Assembly: GCF_000701425.1 (NCBI RefSeq)
Contig: NZ_JNIW01000010.1
Location: 1 to 64,000, forward strand
DNA: 64,000 nt
Direction: 5' to 3'
Origin: Deinococcus frigens DSM 12807
Lineage (GTDB): Bacteria; Deinococcota; Deinococci; Deinococcales; Deinococcaceae
Below are positions 49,584 through 61,038 of this stretch, in pieces. The notes beneath the pieces are model-generated. The model worked only from the letters and a program-made list of their open reading frames with translations, did no database searches and had not been told where the DNA came from. The number at the start of each line of letters is the position of its first letter. Position 1 is the stretch's first letter. Made by a program: the position numbers and the translations under genes.

Positions 49584-50492
49584 TTATCTGTCTACTGGTT
49601 TTAGCCCGTCATACATCCGCTGCCGATCCCTGAACGCCGCCTTCTGGGCCTCCGTCGTCGCCTGCACACACTGCGGGCAACTCACGCCTTCCTCGTAGGC
49701 CGGGTGCGCCCGTTCATCCGCGCCCAGCGGCCAGCCGCAGGAGTGGCACATCGCGGACCCGCCCTCGCGCAGGCCGTGGCCCACGGTCACGCGGCCATCA
49801 AAGACAAAGCATTCGCCGTGCCAGCGGCTGCTCTCTTCGGGAACATCCTCCAGATATTTCAGGATGCCGCCGCGCAGATGCAGCACATCTGTAAATCCGC
49901 GCTCGCGCAGCAGGCTGGTGCTTTTCTCGCAGCGGATGCCGCCCGTGCAGAACATGGCGACGCGTTTGCCCGCCAGCTCGTCGGCGTGTGCGTCCAACCA
50001 CGCGGGGAACTCGCGGAAGCTGTCAATTTCGGGGTTGACCGCGCCCTCAAAGGTTCCGGCGCTGACCTCGTAGCGGTTGCGGGTGTCCACCACCACCACA
50101 TCCGGGTCAGCGATCAGGGCGTTCCAGTCGCCCGCCTCCACGTACTGCCCGGCCTGGGAGGTGGGTTCGACGGGCTGGCCCAGCGTCACGATCTCGGACT
50201 TGAGGCGCACTTTGAAACGTTTGAACGGCTGTTCGGAACTGCTGGATTCCTTGGCTTCAAGCCGATTAAAACCCGCTGATTGGAGGAAGGCGGTCAGCCC
50301 GTCAATTGCCGCGCATGACCCGGCCACCGTGCCATTGATGCCTTCCGGGGCGACGATCAGCGTGCCGCACAACCTGGAAGCCTGACCCCGTTCCAGCAAT
50401 TCGGCGCGCAGGGCAGCAGGGTCCGGCACGGCGCGGAACTGATAGAGGGCCAGGACGGTGAATGGAGTAAGGGCGGGGAGAACGCTCAACAT
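49584..50492 (-). CDS. trhO: tRNA uridine(34) hydroxylase TrhO (rhodanese-like)
   Basis: 302 residues. An N-terminal acylphosphatase-like part with GTLIVAPEGINGTVAG (42-57), a rhodanese domain (about 115-215) with the active Cys182 in CTGGIRCEKS, and a C-terminal cysteine cluster (HSCGWPL...CPQC, about 243-277). The conserved KVRLKSEIVTLG and the second cysteine (188) match the YceA/UPF0176 family that forms 5-hydroxyuridine at U34 of tRNAs with prephenate-dependent partners. Single gene; the toxin gene starts 25 bp downstream on the same strand. Confidence 0.94.
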   Translation of the reverse strand: MLSVLPALTPFTVLALYQFRAVPDPAALRAELLERGQASRLCGTLIVAPEGINGTVAGSCAAIDGLTAFLQSAGFNRLEAKESSSSEQPFKRFKVRLKSEIVTLGQPVEPTSQAGQYVEAGDWNALIADPDVVVVDTRNRYEVSAGTFEGAVNPEIDSFREFPAWLDAHADELAGKRVAMFCTGGIRCEKSTSLLRERGFTDVLHLRGGILKYLEDVPEESSRWHGECFVFDGRVTVGHGLREGGSAMCHSCGWPLGADERAHPAYEEGVSCPQCVQATTEAQKAAFRDRQRMYDGLKPVDR

Positions 50493-50545
50493 GACTCCGC
50501 AGGATAGCGGCCCTGCCTACACTCCGGTGTGAGGCCAGGAGACTT

Positions 50546-50950
50546 TCACTGCCCTCGTCCGTTCTGACGGGCGTAGTCGCGGCGGATCATGGCGTTGCCG
50601 CGCGTCATGCCTAAGCGTTCGTAGAACGGCACCAGATCGTCGTCGCAGGCGGTGTCGATCATGTACAGGCCGTCCAGTTGCGCCAGCAGATTGTCCACCA
50701 ACTGCGAGGCCACACCGGCCCCCCGCCACTCGGCCCGAACCTCCAGCAGCGGAATGGAGGCGCTCAGCACGCCGTCGCTGATGGCGTATGTGAAGCCGAT
50801 CACCCGCCCGTCCTCCACGGCCAGGGCCATGTGGGACGAGCCGGAGAGGATGCGCCACAGCGTTTCCGGCATCGGCGGGTTGGGCCAGCCCTCGAAAAAA
50901 CCGGTCAGGGCGGCGGGCGTGATTTCATTCAGCGTCGTCCGAATCTGCAT
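50546..50950 (-). CDS. GNAT-family N-acetyltransferase
   Basis: About 134 residues from the ATG at 50950 (MQIRTTLNEITP); a start 12 codons upstream is possible. The acetyl-CoA-binding motif is EVRAEWRGAGVASQLVDNLLAQL, with the preceding beta strands SIPLLEV and the late DDDLVPFYERLGM. It acetylates an unknown amine. Similar genes are plentiful in Deinococcus. Divergent from the OYE-type gene. Confidence 0.88.
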   Translation of the reverse strand: MQIRTTLNEITPAALTGFFEGWPNPPMPETLWRILSGSSHMALAVEDGRVIGFTYAISDGVLSASIPLLEVRAEWRGAGVASQLVDNLLAQLDGLYMIDTACDDDLVPFYERLGMTRGNAMIRRDYARQNGRGQ

Positions 50951-51029
50951 TTTCACCACTCTGAAGCATGGGCGGAGGCTAAGCATCGGCCATCTGGCGC
51001 AGGCCGCGCCGCGCCTCTAGATTGACCGC

Positions 51030-52115
51030 ATGCCCGACGCCTCACCCAAGCTGTTTCAGCCGCTCAAGCTTCAGCGCCTCACGCTGCCCAACCGGATCGT
51101 GGTCTCGCCCATGTGCATGTACAGCGCGCAAAGCGGTCTGGCCAACGATTTTCACCTGGTTCACCTGGGCCAGTTTGCGCTGGCGGGGGCGGGTCTGATC
51201 TTCACCGAGGCCGCCGCCGTATCGATGGAGGGCCGCATCAGCCCCGAGGACCTGGGCCTGTGGTCCGACGATCACATTGTGCCGCTGGGCCGCGTGACCG
51301 ACTTTATCCACGCGCACGGCGGGCTGGTGGGCACGCAACTGGCGCACGCCGGGCGCAAGGCCAGCACCTACGCCCCGTGGCGCGGCAAGGGCGTGGTGGC
51401 GCACGAGTACGGCGGCTGGGGGGTGATCGGGCCGGATACGCAGCCCTTCGCGCCCAGCTTTCCCACGCCCAGCGCCATGACGGTGGCCGACATCGGGCGC
51501 GTGACCCAGGACTTTGTGGCCGCCGCCCAGCGCGCCGAGATGGCGGGTTTCGACGTGATCGAGGTCCACGCGGCGCACGGCTACCTGCTGCACCAGTTCC
51601 TGTCGCCGCTGTCCAACTCGCGGACCGACGGGTACGGCGGTTCCTTTGAAAACCGCACGCGTTTCGTGCTGGACGTGGTGCGGTCCGTGCGCGGCGGCTG
51701 GCCCATGCACAAACCGCTGTTCGTGCGCCTCAGCGCCACCGACTGGGCCGAGGGCGGCTGGGATCTGAAGCAGACCGTGCAGCTCGCGGGCCTGCTGAGC
51801 CGCGAGGGCGTGGACGTGCTGGACGTCAGCAGCGGCGGCCTGACCACCGAGCAGCAGATCACCCCCGGCCCCGGCTACCAGGTGCCCTTCGCGTCGGCGG
51901 TCAAGACGGCGGTGTCCGGTCTGGACGTGATGGCCGTGGGCATGATCGAGTCCCCGGAGCAGGCCGAGCGCATCCTGCAAAACGGCGACGCCGATCTGAT
52001 CGCCCTGGCCCGCCCCTTCCTGGGCGATCCCCACTGGTCCCAGCACGCCGCCAAGCGTCTGGATGTGGCGCTGGAGATGGTGCCGCAGTACCAGCGCGGC
52101 CACCGACTGGATTAG
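51030..52115 (+). CDS. namA: NADH:flavin oxidoreductase (YqjM/NamA-like old yellow enzyme)
   Basis: 361 residues. [26 protein letters not shown], then [30 protein letters not shown] are the YqjM-class marks, including the Cys in PMCMYS that tunes the flavin. [22 protein letters not shown] has the His/His pair for substrate and [10 protein letters not shown] follows. It reduces activated C=C bonds with NADPH and FMN. Thermostable relatives are known in Thermus and Deinococcus. Size is normal. The start at 51030 is close to the divergent acetyltransferase gene. Confidence 0.94.
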   Translation: MPDASPKLFQPLKLQRLTLPNRIVVSPMCMYSAQSGLANDFHLVHLGQFALAGAGLIFTEAAAVSMEGRISPEDLGLWSDDHIVPLGRVTDFIHAHGGLVGTQLAHAGRKASTYAPWRGKGVVAHEYGGWGVIGPDTQPFAPSFPTPSAMTVADIGRVTQDFVAAAQRAEMAGFDVIEVHAAHGYLLHQFLSPLSNSRTDGYGGSFENRTRFVLDVVRSVRGGWPMHKPLFVRLSATDWAEGGWDLKQTVQLAGLLSREGVDVLDVSSGGLTTEQQITPGPGYQVPFASAVKTAVSGLDVMAVGMIESPEQAERILQNGDADLIALARPFLGDPHWSQHAAKRLDVALEMVPQYQRGHRLD

Positions 52116-52281
52116 GGGGCACCAGGGTGAGCGGGCCACCGGGCAGGCCAGAAACCCAGACGGAATCCGTGCACAGAGGGTGGGCCGGACAATGATTTCC
52201 TCCGCGCCCAGCCTTCTCCCGCGCTCAGATTTGTGCCTCAACTCCCGACGCCCCGCCGCCCGGCGTGGCATGCTGCGGCCA

Positions 52282-53124
52282 ATGGTCGTCCTTCCCGTCC
52301 GCTTCGAGCGCAGCCCCCGCCTTCACCCCATGCTCAGTGAAGACACCTTTGCCGTGGGCACGCGGGTGGTGGTGCAGGGCAAACGCGGGCCGGAGGTGGC
52401 CACCGTGCGCGGCGGGCCGGGACAGGCCAAGAACACCGAGCGCTACGGCGCGGTGCTGCGCGCGGCCACGCCGGGAGACCTGACGCGCTGGGACGAGCTG
52501 CACCGCACCGGCGAGGACCTGAAATGGCTGCTGCGGGCGCGGGCGCGCGAGCGCGGGCTGGCGGTCAAACTGGTGGCGGTGGAATTCACGCTGGACGAGA
52601 GCCTGGTCACGGTCAGCTACAGCGCCGACGAGCGCATCGAGCTGACGGGCCTGATCGGCGAAGTGCGCGAACGGACATCCGCCCGCGTCAACTTCGCGGC
52701 CATCGGCCCGCGCGAGCAGGCGCAGATGATCGGCGCGCTGGGCGCATGCGGGCGCGAGAACTGCTCGTCCAACCACCTTCAGGACTTCGCGCCGGTCAGC
52801 ATCCGCATGGCGCGCGATCAGCAGCTTCCACTGAATCCAGAAAAGCTGTCGGGGCCGTGTGGGCGGCTACTGTGCTGCCTGCAATTCGAGCACAGCCAGT
52901 ACCAGGACCTGCTGCGCGATCTGCCGCGCAAGAACGCCAAGGTCTGCCACACCGGCAGCGGCGCGTGCGGCAAGGTCACCAAACTGCACCCGCTGACTGG
53001 AACCGTGGATGTCTACAGCGATCAGGGCATGCTGACGAATGTTCCAGCAGGCGAGTTGCGCCGCGCCTCCGAATCGGAGGGCCAGGGCGGGCCGGGCAAA
53101 CGCGGGGCCGACGCCTCGGAGTGA
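52282..53124 (+). CDS. PSP1-domain protein (RicT-like)
   Basis: About 280 residues from the ATG at 52282 (an ATG at 52270 is also in frame). The PSP1 core is present: [45 protein letters not shown], and [33 protein letters not shown], then [14 protein letters not shown] and GACGKV. The cysteines resemble those that hold iron-sulfur clusters in B. subtilis RicT (YaaT), which works with RicA/RicF in RNase Y-dependent RNA processing. No RicA/RicF gene is in the window. The C terminus is basic and variable. Confidence 0.88.
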   Translation: MVVLPVRFERSPRLHPMLSEDTFAVGTRVVVQGKRGPEVATVRGGPGQAKNTERYGAVLRAATPGDLTRWDELHRTGEDLKWLLRARARERGLAVKLVAVEFTLDESLVTVSYSADERIELTGLIGEVRERTSARVNFAAIGPREQAQMIGALGACGRENCSSNHLQDFAPVSIRMARDQQLPLNPEKLSGPCGRLLCCLQFEHSQYQDLLRDLPRKNAKVCHTGSGACGKVTKLHPLTGTVDVYSDQGMLTNVPAGELRRASESEGQGGPGKRGADASE

Positions 53125-53210
53125 CGACGGTAATGGTGCCCTGGCAGACGGCCAGCCGCTCAGCCATTCGGACGGCGATTTGACGCCTGCCACACGCTAG
53201 AATTCACAAC

Positions 53211-54923
<1,713 letters not shown>

Positions 54924-55006
54924 ACTTCACTTTCCAGCTTCCGACCTGTCCCAGAACAGACCGGCGCGGCCCCCCACGGCCCGTGTCGGGGCACAATGGG
55001 GGCCAG

Positions 55007-57202
55007 ATGCAGCCCGTCACCGTCCTCCTTCTCGCACTGGGTCTCAGCGTGGCCGCCTCCGGTACGGCGGCTGAAGCGACTCCGAATCCACCACCGCCCG
55101 CACCGCCCACTGCCTGCGCCCTGCCCACCGGCCCGCTGCCCACGCGCACGCGGGCGGTGTTCGTACTGGACACCAGCGGCAGCATGCGCGGCATCGGAGA
55201 CGGGCGGGCCGACATCTTCGGGCGGGTGCGGGCCGAGTTAAACCGCCACGTGCGGCAGGCGCAGCCGGACCGGGTGGAACTGCTGACCTTTGACGCGGGC
55301 CTGCAAACGCGCCGGGGCTTTGACCGCCCCGCCGGAACGCCGCAGTGGAATGCCGCGCTGGAGCGGCTGAGGGCCGACGGCAGCAACACCTACCTGTACC
55401 GCAGCCTGCGCGCGGCCCTGGAACCGCTGACGGGCCGCAGTGAGTACGTGACCACCGTGTACGTGCTGACCGACGGCATTGACAATGACGACCTGCGGCC
55501 CTTCACGGCGGCCCAGGCACTGGCAGCCTTCGCGGAGCGCGGTCCCTTTGACCGCCTGCACTACCTGGCGCTGGGCACCGGGATTCCCGCCGACGCCCGC
55601 CGCGCGCTCAGCGCCAGCGACTACGCCGACGGCCAGACCGTGCCGCTGGGTCAGCTGCCCCGGCTGGGTGGCCCTGGCCTGAGCAGCGGGCTGCGGCGGG
55701 TCACCGATCTGACGGCGGTCCCGGTGCCCTTCGCCGATGGCACGCCGGTCCGGCTGGCGGCCCCCGACAATCTGGGCCTCCGGTTGGTCCCGGACGTGGT
55801 CAAGAATGGCAGGGCGGGGCTGACGGCACGCGGCAACCTCCCCTACGGCGCGGCGGCGCTGCTCTGCGCGCCCGGCGATACCTCTCCATCAGGGAGCGGG
55901 CCGACGCCCGGCAGCGTGGCCCCCAAGCCCCAGCAGGTCCTGCTGCGCCTGAACACCACGCCGCCCCTGACGCTGCTCAACCCCGGTGCAGACCGGGCGC
56001 TGGCCCAGGGCGAGGAAACCGCGCTGCGCTACCGGGCCGACCCTGGCGTGAAGCTGGAGGGCCTGAGGGTGGACGGCCTACCGCCGGGGCTGCGGGCCGT
56101 GATCTCGCGCCTGCCTGGATCGCGGGAATTTACCGTTCGGTTCATCAACGCTGCCCTGAGGCCGGGTCAGACAGTCACGCCGCTGCTGGCCCTGCCCGGC
56201 GGCGTGGAGGTGGCCCTGCCCGCCGTTGTGTGCCATACGGGGGGCCGTGCGCCGGATGCTGCCGCACCCACAGCTCAGACCAATCCAGAGGAGCCGCAGT
56301 CACCGGTCCAGGCTCAGCAGGATCAGGAGCGGCAGGACCGGGTGGGCCGCTGGGCCACCCTGATCGCCGGGCTGGAGTGGTTGCGGGCGCTGGTGCTGCT
56401 GGCACTGATCGGCGGCGCGGTGTTCTGGCTCCTGGCCCGGCGCAGGCGTGGGGGGGGCGGGCAGAGCGGCGCGGCGGGCAGCGGGCGGCGGCTCCTGCGC
56501 GGATCGGCGGCGGCGAGCGTCAGCCCGAGGCCCGCGCTGAGCATGCAGACCGCACTGCGGGTCGAGCCGCCTGCGGTGGAGGGCATCGAGTACAGCGGGG
56601 GCCGCCTGCTGTCGCTGGTGGCGGCGGGCGGCGAGGTGACCCCGGTGCCGATCCCGCTGGGCGGTCCCTTCGATCTGGGGCAACTGGCGCGCGTGCCGCA
56701 CCTGAGCGGCCTGCGCGCCGAGCAACACCGCGACGGCCTGCGCATCCTGCGGGTGCCCGCCGATCTAGAGGTCAGCCAGGGCGCGCGGCTGATCGTGGCC
56801 GGGGACGTGGTGCGGCCCGGCACGCTGCTGGGCGTCGCGGTGGGCCGCGCTGGCCGCGCTCCGCAACCCGCGCTGGGCACCCTGGCCGGGCTGGGCCAGC
56901 CCCTCACCCTGCATCATGAAGCCGTGCATCACGAAACCCTGCACCAGGACGCGGCCAGTGTGCGCGCCGCCGGACCCTATGGCCAGCACACCGTCACCCT
57001 GCCGCCGGGTCCCAGCGACCTGGGCATGGTCTTCGGCGCGCCCGCCCTAGAGGGCCTCAGGGTGACCGTCAGCAGTCCCCGCATCCTGCTGGTAGAGGTC
57101 CCAAACGGCCTGCGCCTGCGCCGCAGCGGCGAGTCGGCTCCGCTGCAACCTGGCAGCTATCTGCCCGGCCTGACCCTGGTGGACCTGCCCGACGACAAAT
57201 AA
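55007..57202 (+). CDS. von Willebrand factor A domain membrane protein
   Basis: About 731 residues from the ATG at 55007 (MQPVTVLLLALGLSVAASGTAA, a signal peptide). The vWA domain (about 47-215) starts FVLDTSGSM, the MIDAS metal site D55-x-S57-x-S59, with TFD and TDGIDNDD further along. Then a beta-sandwich region, one membrane helix (about 452-474: LRALVLLALIGGAVFWLLA) and a cytoplasmic-side Gly/Arg-rich stretch followed by a ~200-residue soluble C terminus. It probably binds a protein partner through the vWA domain outside. No further function is evident. Confidence 0.85.
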   Translation: MQPVTVLLLALGLSVAASGTAAEATPNPPPPAPPTACALPTGPLPTRTRAVFVLDTSGSMRGIGDGRADIFGRVRAELNRHVRQAQPDRVELLTFDAGLQTRRGFDRPAGTPQWNAALERLRADGSNTYLYRSLRAALEPLTGRSEYVTTVYVLTDGIDNDDLRPFTAAQALAAFAERGPFDRLHYLALGTGIPADARRALSASDYADGQTVPLGQLPRLGGPGLSSGLRRVTDLTAVPVPFADGTPVRLAAPDNLGLRLVPDVVKNGRAGLTARGNLPYGAAALLCAPGDTSPSGSGPTPGSVAPKPQQVLLRLNTTPPLTLLNPGADRALAQGEETALRYRADPGVKLEGLRVDGLPPGLRAVISRLPGSREFTVRFINAALRPGQTVTPLLALPGGVEVALPAVVCHTGGRAPDAAAPTAQTNPEEPQSPVQAQQDQERQDRVGRWATLIAGLEWLRALVLLALIGGAVFWLLARRRRGGGGQSGAAGSGRRLLRGSAAASVSPRPALSMQTALRVEPPAVEGIEYSGGRLLSLVAAGGEVTPVPIPLGGPFDLGQLARVPHLSGLRAEQHRDGLRILRVPADLEVSQGARLIVAGDVVRPGTLLGVAVGRAGRAPQPALGTLAGLGQPLTLHHEAVHHETLHQDAASVRAAGPYGQHTVTLPPGPSDLGMVFGAPALEGLRVTVSSPRILLVEVPNGLRLRRSGESAPLQPGSYLPGLTLVDLPDDK

Positions 57203-57312
57203 AGCGGGAACGGTCAGACTCCGCCCAGAACTGGCCTGCATGGAGCTTGTTTGCTCAGAGCTGGTCTCCCCTTGCAGTTCTGCGCCCCGCCGCCGCGCTA
57301 CCCTCTGTGCCT

Positions 57313-57795
57313 ATGGATCTGCTCCGCGCCATTCACGGCTACCAGTTCGGCTCCTCGCTGGCCCTGCTGTTTCCCACCCCTTACGCCCTGTCCACGCTGA
57401 TTTTGCTGCTGTGGAGCATCGCCCCAGCGATCAAGGGCATGGTGAGCAATTCGTTCACGGTGTGGCTGCGGATCGTCTGGGTACTGACCCTGATTCCGGT
57501 GGCGACCGGCGTGATCCTGGCCCTGGGCGGCGCAAAGGTGCCCAGCGCAGTCAATGTGGGCGGCGGGCTGACCAAGTACGGCCTGCCCTACGATCCCAGC
57601 CGTGATCTGGAACACTGGATGTATTCGGCCTTCGCGCTGATCAGCCTGTACGTGATCGAGGTGCTGGTGCGGGGCCGCATGATCGAACACCGCAAGGGTC
57701 TTAAATTTCTACCCGTCGCCACCCTGTTCCTGTATGGCGTGGCCTACATGATCGGGAGGGTGGCAGTCCTGCCGGGCAGCACTCCAGGCACCTGA
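57313..57795 (+). CDS. Hypothetical membrane protein, four helices
   Basis: 160 residues from the ATG at 57313 (MDLLRAIHGYQF); an upstream in-frame ATG gives 22 extra residues without pattern. Four hydrophobic helices (about 24-42, 50-70, 105-125, 130-150). No motif I recognise. It starts 110 bp after the vWA gene and may be co-transcribed. The following 233 bp (57796-58028) hold no gene. Confidence 0.7.
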   Translation: MDLLRAIHGYQFGSSLALLFPTPYALSTLILLLWSIAPAIKGMVSNSFTVWLRIVWVLTLIPVATGVILALGGAKVPSAVNVGGGLTKYGLPYDPSRDLEHWMYSAFALISLYVIEVLVRGRMIEHRKGLKFLPVATLFLYGVAYMIGRVAVLPGSTPGT

Positions 57796-58028
57796 GGCCG
57801 CGCCGGGAATTTTAGACACTGGGGGGGTAAAGAGTTCCGCTGGGCGACAAACGCTGAACCCTTACTTTAAGGCGGATATCCGGATGGTCACCTGAAGGGC
57901 CACTGGCGCGGTGCTTACATCATCGAGGTCCGCTCAACCACGAGAGCCGCCATCCCCCCCCGGTCCCCCTGAACTCGATCAGCTCGGCTCATCCGCTCGC
58001 CACGCCGCTGTGTTCATCTGGAACGCCT

Positions 58029-59342
58029 ATGTCTTCCCGTTGTCTTTGCTTCATCTTTTTGCTGCTGATCGGTCTGGCACACGCGGCGTCCAGCACGGTC
58101 ACGGTGCGGTCCGGCGACACCCTTTTCAAGATCGCCACCCGCGCGGGCCTCAGCGTGGCGCAGCTCAAGGCGGCCAACGGCCTGAGGGGCGACACCATCC
58201 GGCCAGGGCAGGTGCTGAGGCTGGGCAAGGTGGCGGCCAGCCCCGCCGCGCCTGCCCGCGCACCTGCCGAGGTGACCCACACCGTTCAGCGCGGCGACTT
58301 TCTCAGCAAGATCGCTGCCCGGTACGGCGTCAGCGTCGGCGCACTTCAGGCGGCCAACAAGCTGAGCGGCACGCTGATCACGCCGGGGCAGCGCCTCAGG
58401 ATTCCAGCGCGCAGCGCAGCCCCCGCTCCCCGGCCCACCACCGAGGTGCGGACGCTGTTCACCTACGTCTACATGAAGCGCACGGAGACGCCCGCCGTCA
58501 TCGCCCGGCGCTACCGCATCAGCGTGGACAAACTGCGCCGACTGAACAATCTGGGCAGTTACCGGTACATCGTGCCGGGCATCAAGCTGCTGGTGCCGTC
58601 GCACGTTCCGGTGCCCATTCCGCCCAGACCGCTGGGCCGCGCGGCGAGCTACAAGCAGCTCCGGCCCCTGGATATTTCGGTGCAGATCGTCAATGTGGAC
58701 CTGCGTCACCGCAACGTGCTGGTGGCCCCGGTGCTGCCCGGCGGCGGCCTGAATTTCGGTTCCGGCGCGCGGGTGGGACAGCTCGCCCGCATCAGCGACG
58801 CGCAGGCCATTATTAACGGTTCGTACTTTCACCCGCACAGCTTTGCCCCCGCCGGGGACATCGTGACGCAGGGGCGCATGTTGACCTGGGGCCGCATTCC
58901 GCAGGCGCTGGCCATCACCCCGGACAACCGCGCCGCCATTCGCCCCAGCACCACCGGTCTGCTGCGGCTTCCACTGGACAGCGCGTGGCAGGGCATGGAA
59001 ACCGTCATCGCCACCGGGCCGCGCATTCTGGCCGGGGGCCGGGTGCAGCGCCAGTACAGCAACGCCTTCCGCGATCCGGCGCTGTTTGGCCGCGCTGCGA
59101 GAAGCGCCATCGGCCTGATCAGCAACCGCGATCTGGTGATGGTCAGCACCCGGTCGCGCCTGACCACCACCGAGATGGCCAAGGTGCTGTCCCGCCTGGG
59201 GATTCAGGACGCCCTGCTGCTGGACGGCGGCAGCTCCACCGGCCTGGCCTGGAACGGCAAGCCTGTGCTGGACAGCGTCCGCAAGGTCAGCTACGGCATC
59301 GGCGTGTTCACCGGGTACACCGGGCGGCGGTACATCCGCTGA
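58029..59342 (+). CDS. Triple-LysM phosphodiester glycosidase (NAGPA-like) exported protein
   Basis: 437 residues with a signal peptide (about 1-20). Three LysM domains follow: 23-66 (VTVRSGDTLFKIATRAG), 78-122 (HTVQRGDFLSKIAARYG) and 143-187 (YMKRTETPAVIARRYR, the most divergent). The catalytic domain (about 215-430) has AIINGSYFHP, DIVTQGRML and LLLDGGSSTGLAWNGK, the pattern of phosphodiester glycosidases of the uncovering-enzyme type. It probably acts on a wall-linked sugar phosphodiester. Exported and held to peptidoglycan by LysM. Confidence 0.88.
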   Translation: MSSRCLCFIFLLLIGLAHAASSTVTVRSGDTLFKIATRAGLSVAQLKAANGLRGDTIRPGQVLRLGKVAASPAAPARAPAEVTHTVQRGDFLSKIAARYGVSVGALQAANKLSGTLITPGQRLRIPARSAAPAPRPTTEVRTLFTYVYMKRTETPAVIARRYRISVDKLRRLNNLGSYRYIVPGIKLLVPSHVPVPIPPRPLGRAASYKQLRPLDISVQIVNVDLRHRNVLVAPVLPGGGLNFGSGARVGQLARISDAQAIINGSYFHPHSFAPAGDIVTQGRMLTWGRIPQALAITPDNRAAIRPSTTGLLRLPLDSAWQGMETVIATGPRILAGGRVQRQYSNAFRDPALFGRAARSAIGLISNRDLVMVSTRSRLTTTEMAKVLSRLGIQDALLLDGGSSTGLAWNGKPVLDSVRKVSYGIGVFTGYTGRRYIR

Positions 59343-59515
59343 GGCGCGGGGCGGGGCAGTCTAGCCGTCAGCAGGTCGAGCGGTCAGACGGCAGGACCCT
59401 ACCTCTGGCACAGGTCCTGGACCGCCTTGCGTCGGCGTTCACGGTCACCCCGCCGCTTTCTGCCCTACCATAGCGGGATGACCTGTTTCTCCTCCCCCCT
59501 CTCCCGGTTGCGGGC

Positions 59516-59803
59516 ATGAAGCCCGAGCAGGTACAGTCCCAGATCACGCGCGTGCTGAGCGAGGCGATCTCTGGCCTGCGCGATCCGCGCGTGCCGCTGA
59601 TCGTGACCGTCGAGCGCGTGACCCTGACCTCCGATTTCAGTCTGGCGCGGGTGTATGTCAGTTCGCTGGGGGCCGATCTGCCCGACTTGCTGGAGGCCCT
59701 GGAGCGCGCGCGCGGCCACCTGCAACGTCAGGTCGCGCAGCAGGTCCGCATGCGCCGCACGCCCACGCTGGAATTCCGCTCGGCGGAGGACAACCTGCTG
59801 TGA
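59516..59803 (+). CDS. rbfA: Ribosome-binding factor A
   Basis: 95 residues, a short form. The KH-like pattern is present: [43 protein letters not shown], then [22 protein letters not shown]. RbfA binds the 30S precursor for 16S rRNA 5'-end maturation and cold adaptation. The stop overlaps the next start (GTGA), so the thioesterase gene is coupled. The 173 bp upstream of 59516 hold no gene. Confidence 0.94.
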   Translation: MKPEQVQSQITRVLSEAISGLRDPRVPLIVTVERVTLTSDFSLARVYVSSLGADLPDLLEALERARGHLQRQVAQQVRMRRTPTLEFRSAEDNLL

Positions 59804-60192
59804 CGGGCGTGCAGACCACACTGCGGGTGCGTTACGCCGAGACCGACATGATGGGCGTCGTCCACCACGCCACCTACCCGGTGTGGTTCGAGGTGGGCCG
59901 CAGTGACCTGATGCGTGAGCTGGGCCTGCCATACACCGAGATCGAATCTCGCGGCTATTACCTGATGCTCTCGGGCCTGAACGTGGAATACCGCCGCGCC
60001 GCCCGCTACGACGACGAACTGACCGTGACCACCTACATCTCGGCCATCCGCAGCCGCACCGTGACCTTTACCTACCAGGTCCGGCGCGGCGACGAGCTGC
60101 TGGCGACCGGCGAGAGTCGCCACATCACCACCGACAAGCAGTACCGCCCCGCCCGGATGCCGGAGGATGTGCTGGCGGCGCTGGGAGGCTGA
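59800..60192 (+). CDS. YbgC/FadM-like acyl-CoA thioesterase
   Basis: 130 residues from a GTG start overlapping the rbfA stop. [32 protein letters not shown] carries the YbgC-type active-site Asp (TDxxGxVHHxxY). A hotdog fold is expected, with later strands [21 protein letters not shown]. It hydrolyses acyl-CoA, possibly of medium chain or hydroxy acids. Coupling to rbfA is unusual as a functional link and may only reflect operon packing. Confidence 0.92.
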   Translation: MTGVQTTLRVRYAETDMMGVVHHATYPVWFEVGRSDLMRELGLPYTEIESRGYYLMLSGLNVEYRRAARYDDELTVTTYISAIRSRTVTFTYQVRRGDELLATGESRHITTDKQYRPARMPEDVLAALGG

Positions 60193-60211
60193 CCCCGGTT
60201 CTCGCCTGTAG

Positions 60212-60253
60212 GCCCGCCCAGTCCAGCCCGCTTAGTCCAGCCCGCTCAGTCCA
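60212..60253. repeat. Three 14-bp tandem repeats at the PIG-L gene end
   Basis: GCCCGCCCAGTCCA (60212-60225), GCCCGCTTAGTCCA (60226-60239) and GCCCGCTCAGTCCA (60240-60253) differ from each other at one or two positions. The third unit includes the stop codon (60246) of the deacetylase gene. The 14-bp unit is not a multiple of three, so the array can spread beyond the stop without extending the protein. Confidence 0.7.
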
Positions 60254-61001
60254 GAAAGTCCCTCGCGCGCAGGTGGCTGGCGCGCAGGTTGAAGCGCTCG
60301 GCGTGCTTGACCCCGGCCAGTCGCCCGGCTCCCGCGCGGCCCTCGCGGAACAGTTCATCGGTCCACTGCCACTTGTAGAAGTCACGGTAGTACGAGGCGA
60401 TGGCGGCGGCGGTGTCCAGCGTGTCCCCAATATCCACGAAGACTTCGGGGTAGGGACTGGCCGGAGCGAAGTACTGGTAAAAGCGGACCGGATCGCGCCA
60501 CGCTTCCAGGCGGCGCACATCCTCGCCGCTCTCCACCGCGTCGTCGCCGCTCAGATCGGGGGCGGGGGGCATGGGCTGACCGCCGCCCTGCTCGTTGACG
60601 ATCTTGGGGATGCGGGCCAGCGTGACCGCGTCGAAGGCGATCTTGGCGGTCATGCGGTGGTCCGGGTGCGGGTGATCGTCGCTCCAGGTGATGACGGCGT
60701 TGGGGCGAAAGCCAGCGTACAGCTTCGCGAGTTGCAATGCCTCGTCGCGGTGTCCGGTCATGCGGCTGTCGCCCATGTCGAAGAAGTGGTACTGCGCGCC
60801 GATTTTCTCGGCCACCCAGGCCCCATGTTCGCGCCGGATACGGGTAACTTCCTGATGCGAGGTGTCACCAAACTGGCTGGCGAGTTCGCCCAGCGTGGTC
60901 CAGACCAGCATGATCTCGTCACCCCTCGCCGCGTGCTTTGCCAGGGTTCCAGCGCAACCAATCTCGTCGTCGGGGTGGGCAAACACAGCCATGATTCGCA
61001 T
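60246..61001 (-). CDS. PIG-L family deacetylase (LmbE-like)
   Basis: About 251 residues from the ATG at 61001 (MRIMAVFAHPDDEIG); a slightly longer start is possible. Zinc ligands are AHPDDE (8-13) and HPHPDHRM. The family includes N-acetyl-GlcNAc deacetylases such as BshB of bacillithiol synthesis and mycothiol conjugate amidase; bacillithiol is used by Deinococcus as known from the literature. The substrate here is not determined. The C-terminal WQWTDELFREG and HAERF patterns are typical for BshB-related proteins. Single gene on the minus strand, 37 bp after the DUF4870 gene. Confidence 0.88.
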   Translation of the reverse strand: MRIMAVFAHPDDEIGCAGTLAKHAARGDEIMLVWTTLGELASQFGDTSHQEVTRIRREHGAWVAEKIGAQYHFFDMGDSRMTGHRDEALQLAKLYAGFRPNAVITWSDDHPHPDHRMTAKIAFDAVTLARIPKIVNEQGGGQPMPPAPDLSGDDAVESGEDVRRLEAWRDPVRFYQYFAPASPYPEVFVDIGDTLDTAAAIASYYRDFYKWQWTDELFREGRAGAGRLAGVKHAERFNLRASHLRARDFLD

Positions 61002-61038
61002 GGGAGACAGCATAAACCCATCCCGCAGGCTCTGGGGG

